DNA of 64,000 bases from Rossellomorea aquimaris (GCF_035590735.1 NZ_CP141595.1:3744001-3808000); one strand, 5' to 3'; counted from the stretch's first letter, positions 49,449 through 58,395 are shown. Numbers and translations are program-made. Notes: a model not told the origin generated them from the sequence alone.

Positions 49449-50067
49449 CCATCACAAGATAGTGCTTATCTTTTTTTTGGATGTGTCCTTCTGTGATCAG
49501 TTCTTTTGTGAGGCTGGTCACTGTTTCTCTTGTAGAGCCAATGAAGCTTGCGATGTCCTGGTGAGTAAGGGGGACCGTTAATTTCATGAATCTCCCTTGT
49601 TTTTCTCCAAAGTTCTTCATAAGGAATGACATGAGATAAAGAATTCGTTCTTTAACCGGTGCGTACATGATGCGTTCGAGGAACATATTTCGTTGTTTCA
49701 TATGTTGATTGAAGGTGTAGAAGAGCTCTGAAAGAAAAGCAGGTTGCGATACACTTAGGCTATCCAGTTGTTTAAGTGAGATGATCCTTAAGATCGTTTC
49801 ATCAATGGCTTCTGCATAAACTCCCTCGTCATCTAAGCTGAAACGTGCTATGTTACTGAAGAAATCTCCCTCACCCAGCATGGTGAGGATGGTTTTGCGT
49901 CCATCCTCACTATTCTTATATAGCTTTATTTTCCCGGATTGAATCCTGTACAGATTTTGACTAAGTGAAAAAGGTTGAAAGATTACTTCTTTTTTTGAGT
50001 AATTTCCGAACCTTCCTGGAAGATCACTGATGGATGAAGCCGATCGTAATGAGGTTGCGCCATTCAT
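49432..50067 (-). CDS. Crp/Fnr family transcriptional regulator
   Basis: A 211-residue regulator. The cyclic-nucleotide-binding fold (VIFQPFSLSQNLYRIQSGKIKLYK, GEGDFFSNIARF) is followed by a dimer helix and a winged helix, LTHQDIASFIGSTRETVTSLTKEL. It lacks cysteines, so it does not carry an Fnr iron-sulfur cluster; the effector is unknown. The ATG overlaps the msrAB stop as ATGA. The C-terminus runs into a hairpin repeat and may have been altered by it. Confidence 0.88.
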   Translation of the reverse strand: MNGATSLRSASSISDLPGRFGNYSKKEVIFQPFSLSQNLYRIQSGKIKLYKNSEDGRKTILTMLGEGDFFSNIARFSLDDEGVYAEAIDETILRIISLKQLDSLSVSQPAFLSELFYTFNQHMKQRNMFLERIMYAPVKERILYLMSFLMKNFGEKQGRFMKLTVPLTHQDIASFIGSTRETVTSLTKELITEGHIQKKDKHYLVMGGTDL

Positions 50068-51206
50068 GACGACTCCCCCTCCACTTTTTCAAAATGAGAA
50101 ACAAATTCTCCGTAGCCTTGATCTTCCAACTCATCTTTCGGGACAAATCGAAGGGCCGCTGAATTCATGCAATATCTTAAACCTGTTGGCTCAGGACCAT
50201 CATCGAACACATGCCCCAGGTGGGAGTCTGCGTGTTTACTCCTTATCTCGGTTCGCACCATAAATAGTGTACGATCTTCCACTTCCACAATGTTTTCTTC
50301 TACTAAGGGCCTCGTGAAACTGGGCCATCCGGTTCCGCTTTTATATTTATCTTTAGAACTGAAGAGAGGCTCTCCTGAAACCACATCCACATAAATACCT
50401 TCATCTTTGTTATCCCAATACTCATTGTCAAATGCTTTCTCTGTCGCTTCCTCTTGAGTTACTTTGTATTGGATATCCGTAAGTTTTTCCCTTAATTCTT
50501 CATCTGTGTAAGAAGGATATAGAGGGTTTGTGTCCAGCTTGATGTTTCGGTCGTCTCCCCAAGCTTCATCAAGGAATTCGTCTCTTCCCGAGTTGTTTCG
50601 ATAAAACTTATAACTCAATTCATTTTTCTTATAATAATCCTGGTGGTACTCTTCTGCTTTGTAAAAGGTTTTAGCAGGCTGGATTTCTGTGACGATGTCT
50701 TCATCAAAACGTCCTGAGTCTGCTAATTCCTGCTTTGATTGTTGAGCTACTTTCTCCTGTTCATCATTATGAAAGAAGATACCACTCACGTATTGAGGAC
50801 CACGGTCGACGAATTGACCACCATTATCAGTAGGATCGATTTGTCTCCAGAAAATCTTTAATAGTTGCCCATACGTGATCACCTTAGGATTATATTCAAC
50901 TTGAACGGCTTCCACATGACCCGTCTGTTTTGTGGAAACCTCATCATAAGTTGGATTCTTTTCCTCACCCCCTGTGTATCCGGAAATGACGGAATACACA
51001 CCATCCAATTTTTCAAAAGGAGGTTCCATGCACCAGAAGCATCCTCCTGCAAAAGTCGCAACCGCATGTTCTTCATCCACCATATCTGTCTTTACTGGCT
51101 CACTTCCCAAAGACTTTTGGGTCATGCTTGCATACAGTTTAGGTCCGAAATAAGCCGCCAGACTCAATATGAGTATCAATCCAATTCCAGTCATCACTTT
51201 TTTCAT
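50064..51206 (-). CDS. msrAB: Membrane-anchored peptide methionine sulfoxide reductase MsrA-MsrB fusion
   Basis: A 380-residue bifunctional enzyme. A single N-terminal membrane segment (MKKVMTGIGLILILSLAAYF) or uncleaved signal puts the catalytic domains outside the cytoplasm. The MsrA site GGCFWCMEPPF (Cys56) reduces S-sulfoxides; the MsrB region GTGWPSF...SHLGHVFDDGP...RYCMNSAALRF (Cys346) reduces R-sulfoxides. The MsrB zinc CxxC pairs are absent. GGAGGAGAG lies before the ATG at 51204-51206, which overlaps the kinase stop by one base (TAATG). Substrate reductant is probably an extracytoplasmic thioredoxin. Confidence 0.94.
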   Translation of the reverse strand: MKKVMTGIGLILILSLAAYFGPKLYASMTQKSLGSEPVKTDMVDEEHAVATFAGGCFWCMEPPFEKLDGVYSVISGYTGGEEKNPTYDEVSTKQTGHVEAVQVEYNPKVITYGQLLKIFWRQIDPTDNGGQFVDRGPQYVSGIFFHNDEQEKVAQQSKQELADSGRFDEDIVTEIQPAKTFYKAEEYHQDYYKKNELSYKFYRNNSGRDEFLDEAWGDDRNIKLDTNPLYPSYTDEELREKLTDIQYKVTQEEATEKAFDNEYWDNKDEGIYVDVVSGEPLFSSKDKYKSGTGWPSFTRPLVEENIVEVEDRTLFMVRTEIRSKHADSHLGHVFDDGPEPTGLRYCMNSAALRFVPKDELEDQGYGEFVSHFEKVEGESS

Positions 51207-52255
51207 TATCTCTCCTCCTTTCTCTTCTCCAAAGGTAATCGGAACCAAAAGGTGCTGCCCGACTCACCATCACTTTCGACTCCGATCTCCCCACCATGAA
51301 GTTCAACTATTTCTTTACTGATGGAAAGCCCTAAGCCAGACCCTCCACCTGCTTTATTACGGGACTTCTCTACCCGATAAAAACGTTGAAAGATTGATGC
51401 CTGTTCTTCAAGGGGAATCCCCTTTCCTTCGTCTGTGACCGAAAAGCTCATCATCTCCCCATCCTTCGCTGCTTTTATTTCCAATGACGTATGATCTGGG
51501 GAAAAGGATAGAGCATTTTGTATAAAGTTCGTCATCACTCTTTTGAGTTGAACGGGCATTAAAGGAACGAGAGGCAAATCTTCATCGAACTGTACTATCA
51601 GTTCAACATGTTTTTCTTGCAAAACCCTTTCGAACTGCTGAATGGTTTCAATCAGTAGTTTATCAATTGGTGTCGGATGTGGATTCCATGGCAGCTTCCT
51701 GTTTTCCAACTGTGAAAACTCCAATACTTCTTCAATTAATAGACCCAGTTTTTCGGTTTCTGACAAAATAGTCTCGTAATACCTCTTCCGTGCTTCAGGA
51801 TCTTCAATAATGTCATCGTTCAAAGCGGCAACGAAGGAATGGATCGATGATAAAGGTGTTCTGAGATCATGAGAAACATTGGCGATCAGTTCACTCTTGA
51901 ACTTCTCTGATTCCCTTAATTCGTCGAACATCGCTTCGATTTTAGTGGACATATGATTAAAGTTAGCAGCGAGCTCTCTAATTTCCAGAGGTCCTGCCTC
52001 TGTCACCTTCACATCAAAGTCACCCTTAGCCATCCTCTCTGCTTCATTGCTCATCTGCTTCACAGACTTCAATAAAGGGGATGTGATCATCAAATTCACG
52101 GCAAAGGATAGGATCCCCGCTCCAAGCGTAATAAGGGAAAGCAGAATGATGATATTGGTTGAGATAAACATCTGAACATACGAGATTGTGAGAAATATCA
52201 GGATTATGGAGAGCGAAATTGTGTTGGCTAAAATGAGGAGGGTTCTAATTTTCAT
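51206..52255 (-). CDS. Sensor histidine kinase
   Basis: A 349-residue kinase. Two adjacent N-terminal membrane segments (about 6-28 and 33-58) leave almost no extracellular loop, so it probably senses within or near the membrane. A HAMP linker follows, then the phosphorylated His129 in NVSHDLRTPLSSIHS, an N box QNALSF, and GKGIP/GSGLGLSI ATP-binding motifs. The ATG at 52253-52255 overlaps the 3' end of the response regulator gene by 11 bases. It is paired with that regulator and followed by msrAB. Confidence 0.92.
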   Translation of the reverse strand: MKIRTLLILANTISLSIILIFLTISYVQMFISTNIIILLSLITLGAGILSFAVNLMITSPLLKSVKQMSNEAERMAKGDFDVKVTEAGPLEIRELAANFNHMSTKIEAMFDELRESEKFKSELIANVSHDLRTPLSSIHSFVAALNDDIIEDPEARKRYYETILSETEKLGLLIEEVLEFSQLENRKLPWNPHPTPIDKLLIETIQQFERVLQEKHVELIVQFDEDLPLVPLMPVQLKRVMTNFIQNALSFSPDHTSLEIKAAKDGEMMSFSVTDEGKGIPLEEQASIFQRFYRVEKSRNKAGGGSGLGLSISKEIVELHGGEIGVESDGESGSTFWFRLPLEKRKEER

Positions 52256-52952
52256 AAGGCTGCTGCCCCTCAAACTTATAACCTATTCCCCACACGGTTT
52301 TTATCCATTGAGGCTCAGAAGGATTGGTTTCTATTTTTTCTCTTAACCTTCGAATATGAACATTGATCGTGTTGGCATCACCTAAATATTCATATCCCCA
52401 CAATGTTTCGAGCAGCTGTGATTTGGAGAACACCTGTGAAGGGTGTTCTGCCAACAGGGATAATAGATCGAATTCTTTTACGGTCATCTCGATTTCCTTC
52501 CCTGACACGACTACTTTTCGCTTATCCCTATCAATGAGCAAGCCTTCCCACTCAAGAACCTCCCTTTGTTCATCCCGTTTTGGAGGAGAGCAGGTCCTCC
52601 TTAACACATTTTTAACCCGTAGCAACAGTTCACGGGGGCTGAATGGTTTTGTCATATAGTCATCCGCACCGATCGTCAGCCCATAAATCCGATCCTTTTC
52701 CTGCCCCAGTGCTGTCAGCATGATGATGGGTGTGTCACTGTCTTCCCTTATCTTTTCAGCTGCCTGCCACCCATCCATTTGAGGCATCATAATATCCAGG
52801 ATCACGATGTCCGGTTGGAACGTATGGTATCGTTGGATTGCCTCATATCCGTTTGAGGCAGTACTCACTTCATACCCCTCCCTCATGAGATACCGTGAGC
52901 ATACATCCACAATATTTTCTTCATCATCTACTAACAGCACTTTGTATGCCAT
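52245..52952 (-). CDS. Response regulator, OmpR/PhoB family
   Basis: A 235-residue two-component regulator. The receiver domain has Asp9/Asp10, phospho-acceptor Asp53 in VILDIMMPQMDGW and Lys in MTKPF. The C-terminal winged helix (MTVKEFDLLSLLAEHP, INVHIRRLREKIE, IKTVWGIGYKF) binds direct repeats. TTAAGA repeats upstream of the first gene of this operon are its likely target. It precedes its kinase and follows the DM13 gene by 13 bases. Confidence 0.94.
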   Translation of the reverse strand: MAYKVLLVDDEENIVDVCSRYLMREGYEVSTASNGYEAIQRYHTFQPDIVILDIMMPQMDGWQAAEKIREDSDTPIIMLTALGQEKDRIYGLTIGADDYMTKPFSPRELLLRVKNVLRRTCSPPKRDEQREVLEWEGLLIDRDKRKVVVSGKEIEMTVKEFDLLSLLAEHPSQVFSKSQLLETLWGYEYLGDANTINVHIRRLREKIETNPSEPQWIKTVWGIGYKFEGQQPYEN

Positions 52953-52965
52953 GGTTTACTCTCCT

Positions 52966-53484
52966 TTACATTACCTGACCTAATTCAGCACGACCGAAAT
53001 CCACATTAAATTGTTTACACCAAATCACAATTTGCATTCCTGATGATGCAGTTTGGCCTCTTGGAATCTCATAATTTTGATTGCCTTTGTTTCCCTTTAA
53101 TTCACCCAGTGAAATCCCTTCTTTTGTATCCTGACCTTCTTCTACTAAGTAAACGTAAAGATCAGGCCCATTGGTCACTACAAAGTTTTCCAATCGAATA
53201 TTTTTTCCTGATATACTCACTTTTCCTTTTGCATCGTGATTTTCATCTGCGCCTTGAAAAATCCCGACTAATTCATTTACTTTCATTGTATCGTTTGTCA
53301 TTTCGTCTGGCGAAGATGAATCGGTTTCTTTCATAGTATTCTCTTCTTGTTCTTTCATATTTGAGCCAGAAGACGATGAAACAGGCGCTTCGTTCACCAC
53401 CTTATCTAAAAATAACGGAGAAACCAGCCACCATCCCACTCCTAATACTCCTACTACAGCTATTCCAATCAACCATTTTTTCAT
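52966..53484 (-). CDS. DM13-domain membrane-anchored protein
   Basis: A 172-residue protein. An N-terminal membrane anchor (MKKWLIGIAVVGVLGVGWWL) and a Ser/Glu-rich linker precede a DM13 domain of about 105 residues, with GKVSISGKNIRLENFVVTNG, PDLYVYL and the hallmark VIWCKQFNVDFGRAEL with its single Cys. DM13 domains are thought to take part in redox or electron transfer, sometimes by cysteine chemistry. It is the first gene of the DM13-RR-HK-msrAB-crp operon. RBS CGAGGGGATG precedes the ATG. Confidence 0.88.
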   Translation of the reverse strand: MKKWLIGIAVVGVLGVGWWLVSPLFLDKVVNEAPVSSSSGSNMKEQEENTMKETDSSSPDEMTNDTMKVNELVGIFQGADENHDAKGKVSISGKNIRLENFVVTNGPDLYVYLVEEGQDTKEGISLGELKGNKGNQNYEIPRGQTASSGMQIVIWCKQFNVDFGRAELGQVM

Positions 53485-53513
53485 TTGCTCATCCCCTCGT
53501 TATGATTAACGAT

Positions 53514-53567
53514 AGTATAATAAACAAACCTTATGGATTCTTAACGAAAATCTTAAATAATTCTTAA
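53514..53567 (-). promoter_or_regulatory. Promoter with three TTAAGA direct repeats before the DM13 operon
   Basis: On the minus strand TTAAGA occurs at 53567-53562, 53556-53551 and 53544-53539, stepping 11 and 12 bp. A TATACT -10 lies at 53519-53514, and the last repeat overlaps the -35 position. Such spacing is typical for OmpR/PhoB-type regulators, suggesting that the response regulator activates its own operon. Confidence 0.7.
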
Positions 53568-53647
53568 ATGTGTTACTCCTTTCATTTTGGACAGTCGCAA
53601 GCTTATCTGAGATAGTAATAGATATCTAATGAAAAGGAGCAGAATCC

Positions 53648-54736
53648 ATGCTTATATCTATATTTTCACTTACCGCTTTGATCGTGATTGCCTTCCTGGT
53701 TGTCCGGTTTTATCCTGCATTTGGTGAGAAGCCTTCCCTTGAACGCGTTCAGTCCTCTCCGCAGCATTCAAAAGGCTCTTTTAAAAATCCCATCCCGACT
53801 TCCATGGATACCAGCTTTTCCACCTCTCTTACGATGATTCGAGATCTTATGAAAAAAAACACCAACCGGAAGCCTAAGTACGATATTCCGATAGTCACCT
53901 TTCCATCTCTTGATCATCCTTATCCCGTTACAAATGTAACCTGGTTCGGGCACTCAGCTTCCATGATTGAGATTGATGGAAAAAGACTACTCCTTGATCC
54001 CATGTTTGGTCGTGCTCCATCCCCATTTTCTTGGATAGGTGGAAAACGGTTTAGCAAAGACCTTCCGTTTCAATTAGAACAACTCCCTTCTATTGATGCT
54101 GTCATTTTTTCACACGATCATTACGATCATCTGGATTATGGCACCATTCGAAAGCTTCAAGACAAAGTGAAGCAGTTTTTTGTTCCCATCGGGGTAAGGA
54201 GTCACCTTGAGAGATGGGGAATCCATCCTGATCATATTGTAGAGCTTGATTGGTGGGACGAGGTTGAGTGGAATGGTCTTACTCTGGCTTGTACCCCGGC
54301 AAGACACTTTTCAGGCAGAAGCTTACATGATCGCAATGCTACCTTATGGTGTTCATGGTGCATCATCGGAAACTCTTCCAGAATCTTTTTCAGCGGAGAT
54401 AGTGGATACGGTCCTCATTTCAAAGAGATTGGCAGGGTTTATGGCCCGTTCGATTTGTCCCTGATGGAATGTGGCCAATATGATACCCGATGGGCACCGA
54501 TTCATATGCTTCCAGAAGAAACTGTGCAAGCGCATATTGATGTGAAGGGGAAGCAGCTTTTGCCCATACATTGGGGTGCTTTCACGTTATCCTTTCATGA
54601 ATGGACAGATCCCATTAAACGAGTGACGAAAAGCGGCGCAGAACAAGGGGTTTCTGTGGTTACTCCAAGGATTGGGGAAACCTTTCCCGTCGGAAGTGAT
54701 TCCTACCCCTCATCCAAATGGTGGGAATCACCTTAA
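53648..54736 (+). CDS. MBL-fold metallo-hydrolase (NAPE-PLD/UlaG-like)
   Basis: A 362-residue metallo-beta-lactamase fold enzyme with one N-terminal hydrophobic segment (about 1-20) that may anchor it. The metal motif HxHxDH is in FSHDHYDHLDY; further ligands are in TPARHFSGR, SGDSGYGPHF and LLPIHWGAF. The WFGHSASMIEIDGKRLLLDPMF start is typical of the N-acyl-phosphatidylethanolamine phospholipase D-like group. A phosphodiesterase or lactonase activity is likely. RBS AAAGGAGCAG precedes the ATG. Confidence 0.9.
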   Translation: MLISIFSLTALIVIAFLVVRFYPAFGEKPSLERVQSSPQHSKGSFKNPIPTSMDTSFSTSLTMIRDLMKKNTNRKPKYDIPIVTFPSLDHPYPVTNVTWFGHSASMIEIDGKRLLLDPMFGRAPSPFSWIGGKRFSKDLPFQLEQLPSIDAVIFSHDHYDHLDYGTIRKLQDKVKQFFVPIGVRSHLERWGIHPDHIVELDWWDEVEWNGLTLACTPARHFSGRSLHDRNATLWCSWCIIGNSSRIFFSGDSGYGPHFKEIGRVYGPFDLSLMECGQYDTRWAPIHMLPEETVQAHIDVKGKQLLPIHWGAFTLSFHEWTDPIKRVTKSGAEQGVSVVTPRIGETFPVGSDSYPSSKWWESP

Positions 54737-54805
54737 ATGCATTATGAACAATCGATCGCCTAGTTGTATACAATATCAAAGAACTTCAAAGTAGGCGGTT
54801 ATACT

Positions 54806-55348
54806 ATGAGCAATGAACAAAAAGCCACGTTCGGAGCATGGATTGCGGCAATCGGAACGGTCATTGCCGCTATTGGCAGTACCCCTATTAAGAGCATTCC
54901 AGAAGATACGCTAAACTCGTTCAACCTCGTAGGAAATGAACTACAAGCAACGGGGAATGCTTTAGAAGCAGATGCCATAGATGATTTCACCCTGACGAAA
55001 GCAGGGAATGAAATTCAAGCGATAGGAAACGTAACCGTTATAGCCGGCATACTCATTGAATTTAACGACATTACGAAGCAAGAGCTGAACATTAAAGGAA
55101 ATCTTCTCCAAGCATTAGGGGGAGGGGCTGCCCTTGCCGATTCATTTGATGAAGAACATACGTTAGAAGAGCTATATTCTATATACGGAAATCTCCTCCA
55201 GATTATCGGCAACTCACTACAGGCTATCGCGGGAATCCTCGAATTGAATGAAAGAGACAGTGGCAATATTAATGTGGTGGGAAGCTGGATCCAGGCAATC
55301 GGTGCCATCATATCTGCATTGGTGCAAACGAAGGAATCTACCTCCTGA
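54806..55348 (+). CDS. Repetitive protein with GNxLQAxGN motifs (DUF6944-like)
   Basis: A 180-residue protein built from repeats of about 20-25 residues, each with a G(N/S)xxQAxGN-like core: NELQATGNALE, NEIQAIGNVTV, NLLQALGGGAA, NLLQIIGNSLQAIAG and SWIQAIGAIIS. The repeats are amphipathic and Ala/Ile/Gly-rich, so they may pack on membranes or on each other. I recall similar repetitive proteins grouped as DUF6944; function unknown. The ATG at 54806 has a GGCGG site upstream, and the frame upstream of it is not supported. Confidence 0.75.
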   Translation: MSNEQKATFGAWIAAIGTVIAAIGSTPIKSIPEDTLNSFNLVGNELQATGNALEADAIDDFTLTKAGNEIQAIGNVTVIAGILIEFNDITKQELNIKGNLLQALGGGAALADSFDEEHTLEELYSIYGNLLQIIGNSLQAIAGILELNERDSGNINVVGSWIQAIGAIISALVQTKESTS

Positions 55349-55549
55349 AGTTGTTTTACATACTCGTTATTTGAGATGTAGAGCGACTGGGTTAGCTGCT
55401 CTATATTTAGATAAAAAGAACTTGTACTCTTCCTACTCAAAAATAGACATAGGCCTATTTTCTTATAATCTCTCTATATAGGTTAATGCCCATACCATTT
55501 TGTGTGAGGGCGAATAATCATAACCATAGATTGAGAGGAGGTTTATGCT

Positions 55550-55822
55550 ATGAATGATTTTCACAATACCGGGAATGAAACATTTGTAGATTACAATGAT
55601 ATACGCCGCCCCATTGGACGCGTGGGGTTTGGAAGACCTGGATTCGGCTTCGGGGGATTTGGAAGACGGCCGTTTGGATTTGGTTTTGGATTTAACCCGT
55701 TTTTAGGAGGACTTGCTGGCGGACTGCTGGGAGCCACCCTTTTAAGTCCTTACGGTTATGGTTACGGATACGGATATCCACCACCTTATTATGGTTATCC
55801 TCCTTATCCCTATTATTATTAA
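55550..55822 (+). CDS. Gly/Phe/Tyr-rich small protein, possibly surface or spore coat
   Basis: A 90-residue protein. After a 20-residue hydrophilic start comes a Gly-Phe-Arg repeat (FGRPGFGFGGFGRRPFGFGF), a short hydrophobic PFLGGLAGGLLGATLLSP, and a Tyr/Pro-rich tail of YGYGYPPPYYGYPPYPYYY. Such composition is seen in spore coat and cell surface proteins; the role is inferred only from this. RBS GAGGAGGTTT precedes the ATG and a very long hairpin follows. Confidence 0.8.
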   Translation: MNDFHNTGNETFVDYNDIRRPIGRVGFGRPGFGFGGFGRRPFGFGFGFNPFLGGLAGGLLGATLLSPYGYGYGYGYPPPYYGYPPYPYYY

Positions 55823-55826
55823 TAAA

Positions 55827-55885
55827 TTCATACAAAAATGAGCCCGTTCACGTATTCACCGTGCACTGGCTCATTTTTGTATGAA
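55827..55885. terminator. Long bidirectional terminator hairpin
   Basis: TTCATACAAAAATGAGCC (55827-55844) pairs perfectly with GGCTCATTTTTGTATGAA (55868-55885). The inner bases extend the stem with one mismatch. It lies between the Gly/Tyr-rich gene and the convergent flavin monooxygenase gene. Confidence 0.9.
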
Positions 55886-55923
55886 GAAGAGTCCCTTGAC
55901 CATTCCTAATCAGGGAAATCATC

Positions 55924-56901
55924 CTAAAGCACAGCCTCAGCAATGAGCTCATATGACCTTATTTTATCTTCAAACCTGTCTACATTGGTAATAATCATAA
56001 ATTCATCAGTCTGATAGATTTCACTCAGCATTTGAAGTTCCTCCCTCACCTTTTGAGGAGTCCCTATAATGGCCCGCTTTCGGTTTTCTTTCACTTTAAC
56101 TTTTTCCAACTGTGTCAGCGTTCTTGCTTTTGCTTCTTCCTTGGAGGGAATTCTCGTGTCTCTTCCCTTCTCTACGGCTAACAGCCATAAATCCTGGGTG
56201 ATGGCAATTTCTTCAGCTTCCTCTTGCGTTGGAGCACAGACGATAAAGATACAAACATTGCTCTCAGGTTGGGATAAAGACAGGGAAGGCTGAAAATGAG
56301 AATGATAGTAGTCTAGAGCTCTTTTCCCATTTACAGGATTGATAAAGTGACCATATGTGAAGGCGGTACCCTGTTGAGCAGCCACTCGTGCCCCCCTGTG
56401 GGTGATCCCCAATATCCAGGGAATCGGTGGCCTCGTCACTTTTGGATAAGCCTTGACTGCTTGGTCATTTGAATGGTGCAAATAGTTTTGAAGGGCTTCT
56501 ACCTGTCGGGGAAACTCATTCATACTCTTCTTTAATCCATCCGTCAGCGCCAGCCTTGTCTCATACGAACCACCAGGCGACCGGCCGATCCCAAGATCAA
56601 TTCGATTGGGAAAAAGAGTTTCCAATACATTAAAATCCTCTGCAATTTTGTAAGGACTATATTGCGGAAGAAGCACCCCACCGGATCCGACCCGAATCGA
56701 ATTCGTCATAGAAGCAATATGAGAAATCAACACTTGAGGAGCAGAACCGGCAAGGCCATTCGTATTATGATGCTCTGCAACCCAAAAACGGGTATACCCA
56801 AGCTCCTCGGCGCGCTGAGCAAGAGCGACCGTATGCTGAAACGCCGTCCTTGCATCCTCCCCCCTCGAAACCACAGACTGATCCAATACACTTAACTTCA
56901 T
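55924..56901 (-). CDS. LLM class flavin-dependent oxidoreductase
   Basis: A 325-residue luciferase-like monooxygenase family protein. It starts MKLSVLDQSVVSRGEDARTA and has GYTRFWVAEHHNTNGLAGSAP, RVGSGGVLLPQYSPYKIAEDF and NRIDLGIGRSPGG. These are family hallmarks for F420 or FMN-dependent enzymes; in Bacillus FMN is expected. GGGGAG lies eight bases before the ATG at 56899-56901. Confidence 0.92.
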   Translation of the reverse strand: MKLSVLDQSVVSRGEDARTAFQHTVALAQRAEELGYTRFWVAEHHNTNGLAGSAPQVLISHIASMTNSIRVGSGGVLLPQYSPYKIAEDFNVLETLFPNRIDLGIGRSPGGSYETRLALTDGLKKSMNEFPRQVEALQNYLHHSNDQAVKAYPKVTRPPIPWILGITHRGARVAAQQGTAFTYGHFINPVNGKRALDYYHSHFQPSLSLSQPESNVCIFIVCAPTQEEAEEIAITQDLWLLAVEKGRDTRIPSKEEAKARTLTQLEKVKVKENRKRAIIGTPQKVREELQMLSEIYQTDEFMIITNVDRFEDKIRSYELIAEAVL

Positions 56902-56988
56902 TGATGCCACTCCCCTGCAATTTAGATATCACTTAGTATGTCCCCATCATTATCACACGAATTTCCCATCAAACAAAAAAGCTTGCTT

Positions 56989-57002
56989 GAGGGACGGACC
57001 TT
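56989..57002. repeat. Single arm of the GGGACGGACCT element
   Basis: GAGGGACGGACCTT without a nearby complementary arm; the next full hairpin starts 83 bases further on. It lies in the gap between the LLM oxidoreductase and catE. Confidence 0.8.
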
Positions 57003-57084
57003 GGAATCTTAGAGTGTATGTAACAAACTTTTTTGTTCAGGATGAATTTATCCCTTTGGAATAAGGTCTTCGGTGATAATGCGC

Positions 57085-57121
57085 AAGAGGGACGGACCTC
57101 AAAATAAGGTCCGTCCCTCTT
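57085..57121. terminator. GGGACGGACCT hairpin after catE
   Basis: AAGAGGGACGGACCT pairs with AGGTCCGTCCCTCTT across CAAAATA. It lies just after the catE stop and should end the catDE transcript, although the T run is short. Confidence 0.8.
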
Positions 57122-57124
57122 CTC

Positions 57125-57973
57125 TTATAAGCTTAAATAGATCCGGTTGCCTGACGGGTCTTCGGTCAGCAGTTTTCCGTTTTGTTCGTGGATGGTTGCT
57201 CCAATGGATTTAAGCTTTTGGATGATGGTGGTACGTTTTTCTTCGGTTGGGAAATGAAGGGTGTACCAGTTTAAGCCCACACTGTTTTCAGCTGGTCTCG
57301 GTGCCCCTACCCCGTTCCAGGTGTTCAGTCCAATATGATGATGATATCCACCTGTTGAAATGAAAAGTGCCTGACTACCAAACCGACTCACTACATCAAA
57401 GCCAAGCCCCTTCCCGTAAAATTCCTCTGTTGATTTCAAATCTGAAACATGCAGATGGATATGTCCCATGACCGTACCGGCAGGAAGTCCTTCCCACGGT
57501 TGTCCCATTGCCTCAGCCAATATCCCCCTTGCATCGATTGGATCAACGGCCATCTTTACCTGATCGCCATTCCATGTCCATTCCGATGAAGGACGGTCCC
57601 TGTAGATCTCGATTCCATTTCCATCCGGATCAGATAAATACAGAGCTTCACTGACCAGATGATCAGAAGAGCCCAGTTGAATATTCAGCTTTATTAGATG
57701 ATCTAATATTTTCCCCAGATCTGTTCTATTCGGCAACAGCAGGGCAAAATGGTACAATCCTGTCGTTCTCGGCTGCTCAGGTGTAACATTTTCTGGTTGT
57801 TCCAGAGATAGTAATGGGTGGATTCCATCCGCGGTCAAAGTTACTCTATTCTCTGTTCCTTCCATCACTTTAAATCCGATTACTTCTTGGTAAAAGGAAA
57901 GAGATCGCTTTAAGTTTTCAACTTTTATATTTACTTCCCCAACGAATGTATGTGGTTCTTTATGAAAATTCAT
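57125..57973 (-). CDS. catE: Catechol 2,3-dioxygenase CatE
   Basis: A 282-residue two-domain VOC extradiol dioxygenase. The metal ligands should include His of VMGHIHLHVSDL and the later Glu; the Bacillus CatE pattern of two VOC halves (VGEVNIKVENLKRSLSFYQEVIGF and HLHVSDLKSTEEFYGKGLGFDVV) is clear. It opens catechol rings. In B. subtilis catDE (yfiDE) protects against catechol and quinones and is repressed by YodB and CatR; here a CatR-like gene is divergent from it. Confidence 0.93.
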   Translation of the reverse strand: MNFHKEPHTFVGEVNIKVENLKRSLSFYQEVIGFKVMEGTENRVTLTADGIHPLLSLEQPENVTPEQPRTTGLYHFALLLPNRTDLGKILDHLIKLNIQLGSSDHLVSEALYLSDPDGNGIEIYRDRPSSEWTWNGDQVKMAVDPIDARGILAEAMGQPWEGLPAGTVMGHIHLHVSDLKSTEEFYGKGLGFDVVSRFGSQALFISTGGYHHHIGLNTWNGVGAPRPAENSVGLNWYTLHFPTEEKRTTIIQKLKSIGATIHEQNGKLLTEDPSGNRIYLSL

Positions 57974-57993
57974 CTTTATTCCTCCATTCCGTT

Positions 57994-58395
57994 TTATTTT
58001 AACTGTGAAAACTTCTGATCTAATGAGAACAATGATTCCTTAGCCACGATAAAATATAATGAGATCGTAAGCAGTGCTAAATCAAATTCGTACCCGGCCA
58101 TCTGTCCATTCCCTAAGAAACCTGCAGCTAATTTTACTTTTATGATTGCTCCCAACATGACTAACGCAAACATTCCTGCCACGACACGAGTACCTATTCC
58201 CAGGATCATTGCCAATCCACCGACCAGTTCAATGATGGCGACTACATAGGCCGCAAACCCTGGCAGTCCTAAGCTTTGAAAGAAACCGACCGTATTTTCG
58301 ATTCCCCCCTGGAACTTAGTCAAACCGTGAATGAAGAAGGTGATTCCTAAAAATATTCTTAAAATAAGTGCTCCTATTAAGTGATTCTGTAGCAT
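57994..58395 (-). CDS. catD: DoxX family membrane protein CatD
   Basis: A 133-residue four-segment DoxX-family membrane protein (HGLTKFQGGIENTVGFFQSLG and LVGGLAMILGIGTRVV are typical). It is the first gene of catD-catE, 20 bases before catE. CatD is thought to aid quinone or catechol reduction at the membrane; its exact reaction is unknown. RBS AAAGGAAGA precedes the ATG. Confidence 0.92.
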   Translation of the reverse strand: MLQNHLIGALILRIFLGITFFIHGLTKFQGGIENTVGFFQSLGLPGFAAYVVAIIELVGGLAMILGIGTRVVAGMFALVMLGAIIKVKLAAGFLGNGQMAGYEFDLALLTISLYFIVAKESLFSLDQKFSQLK

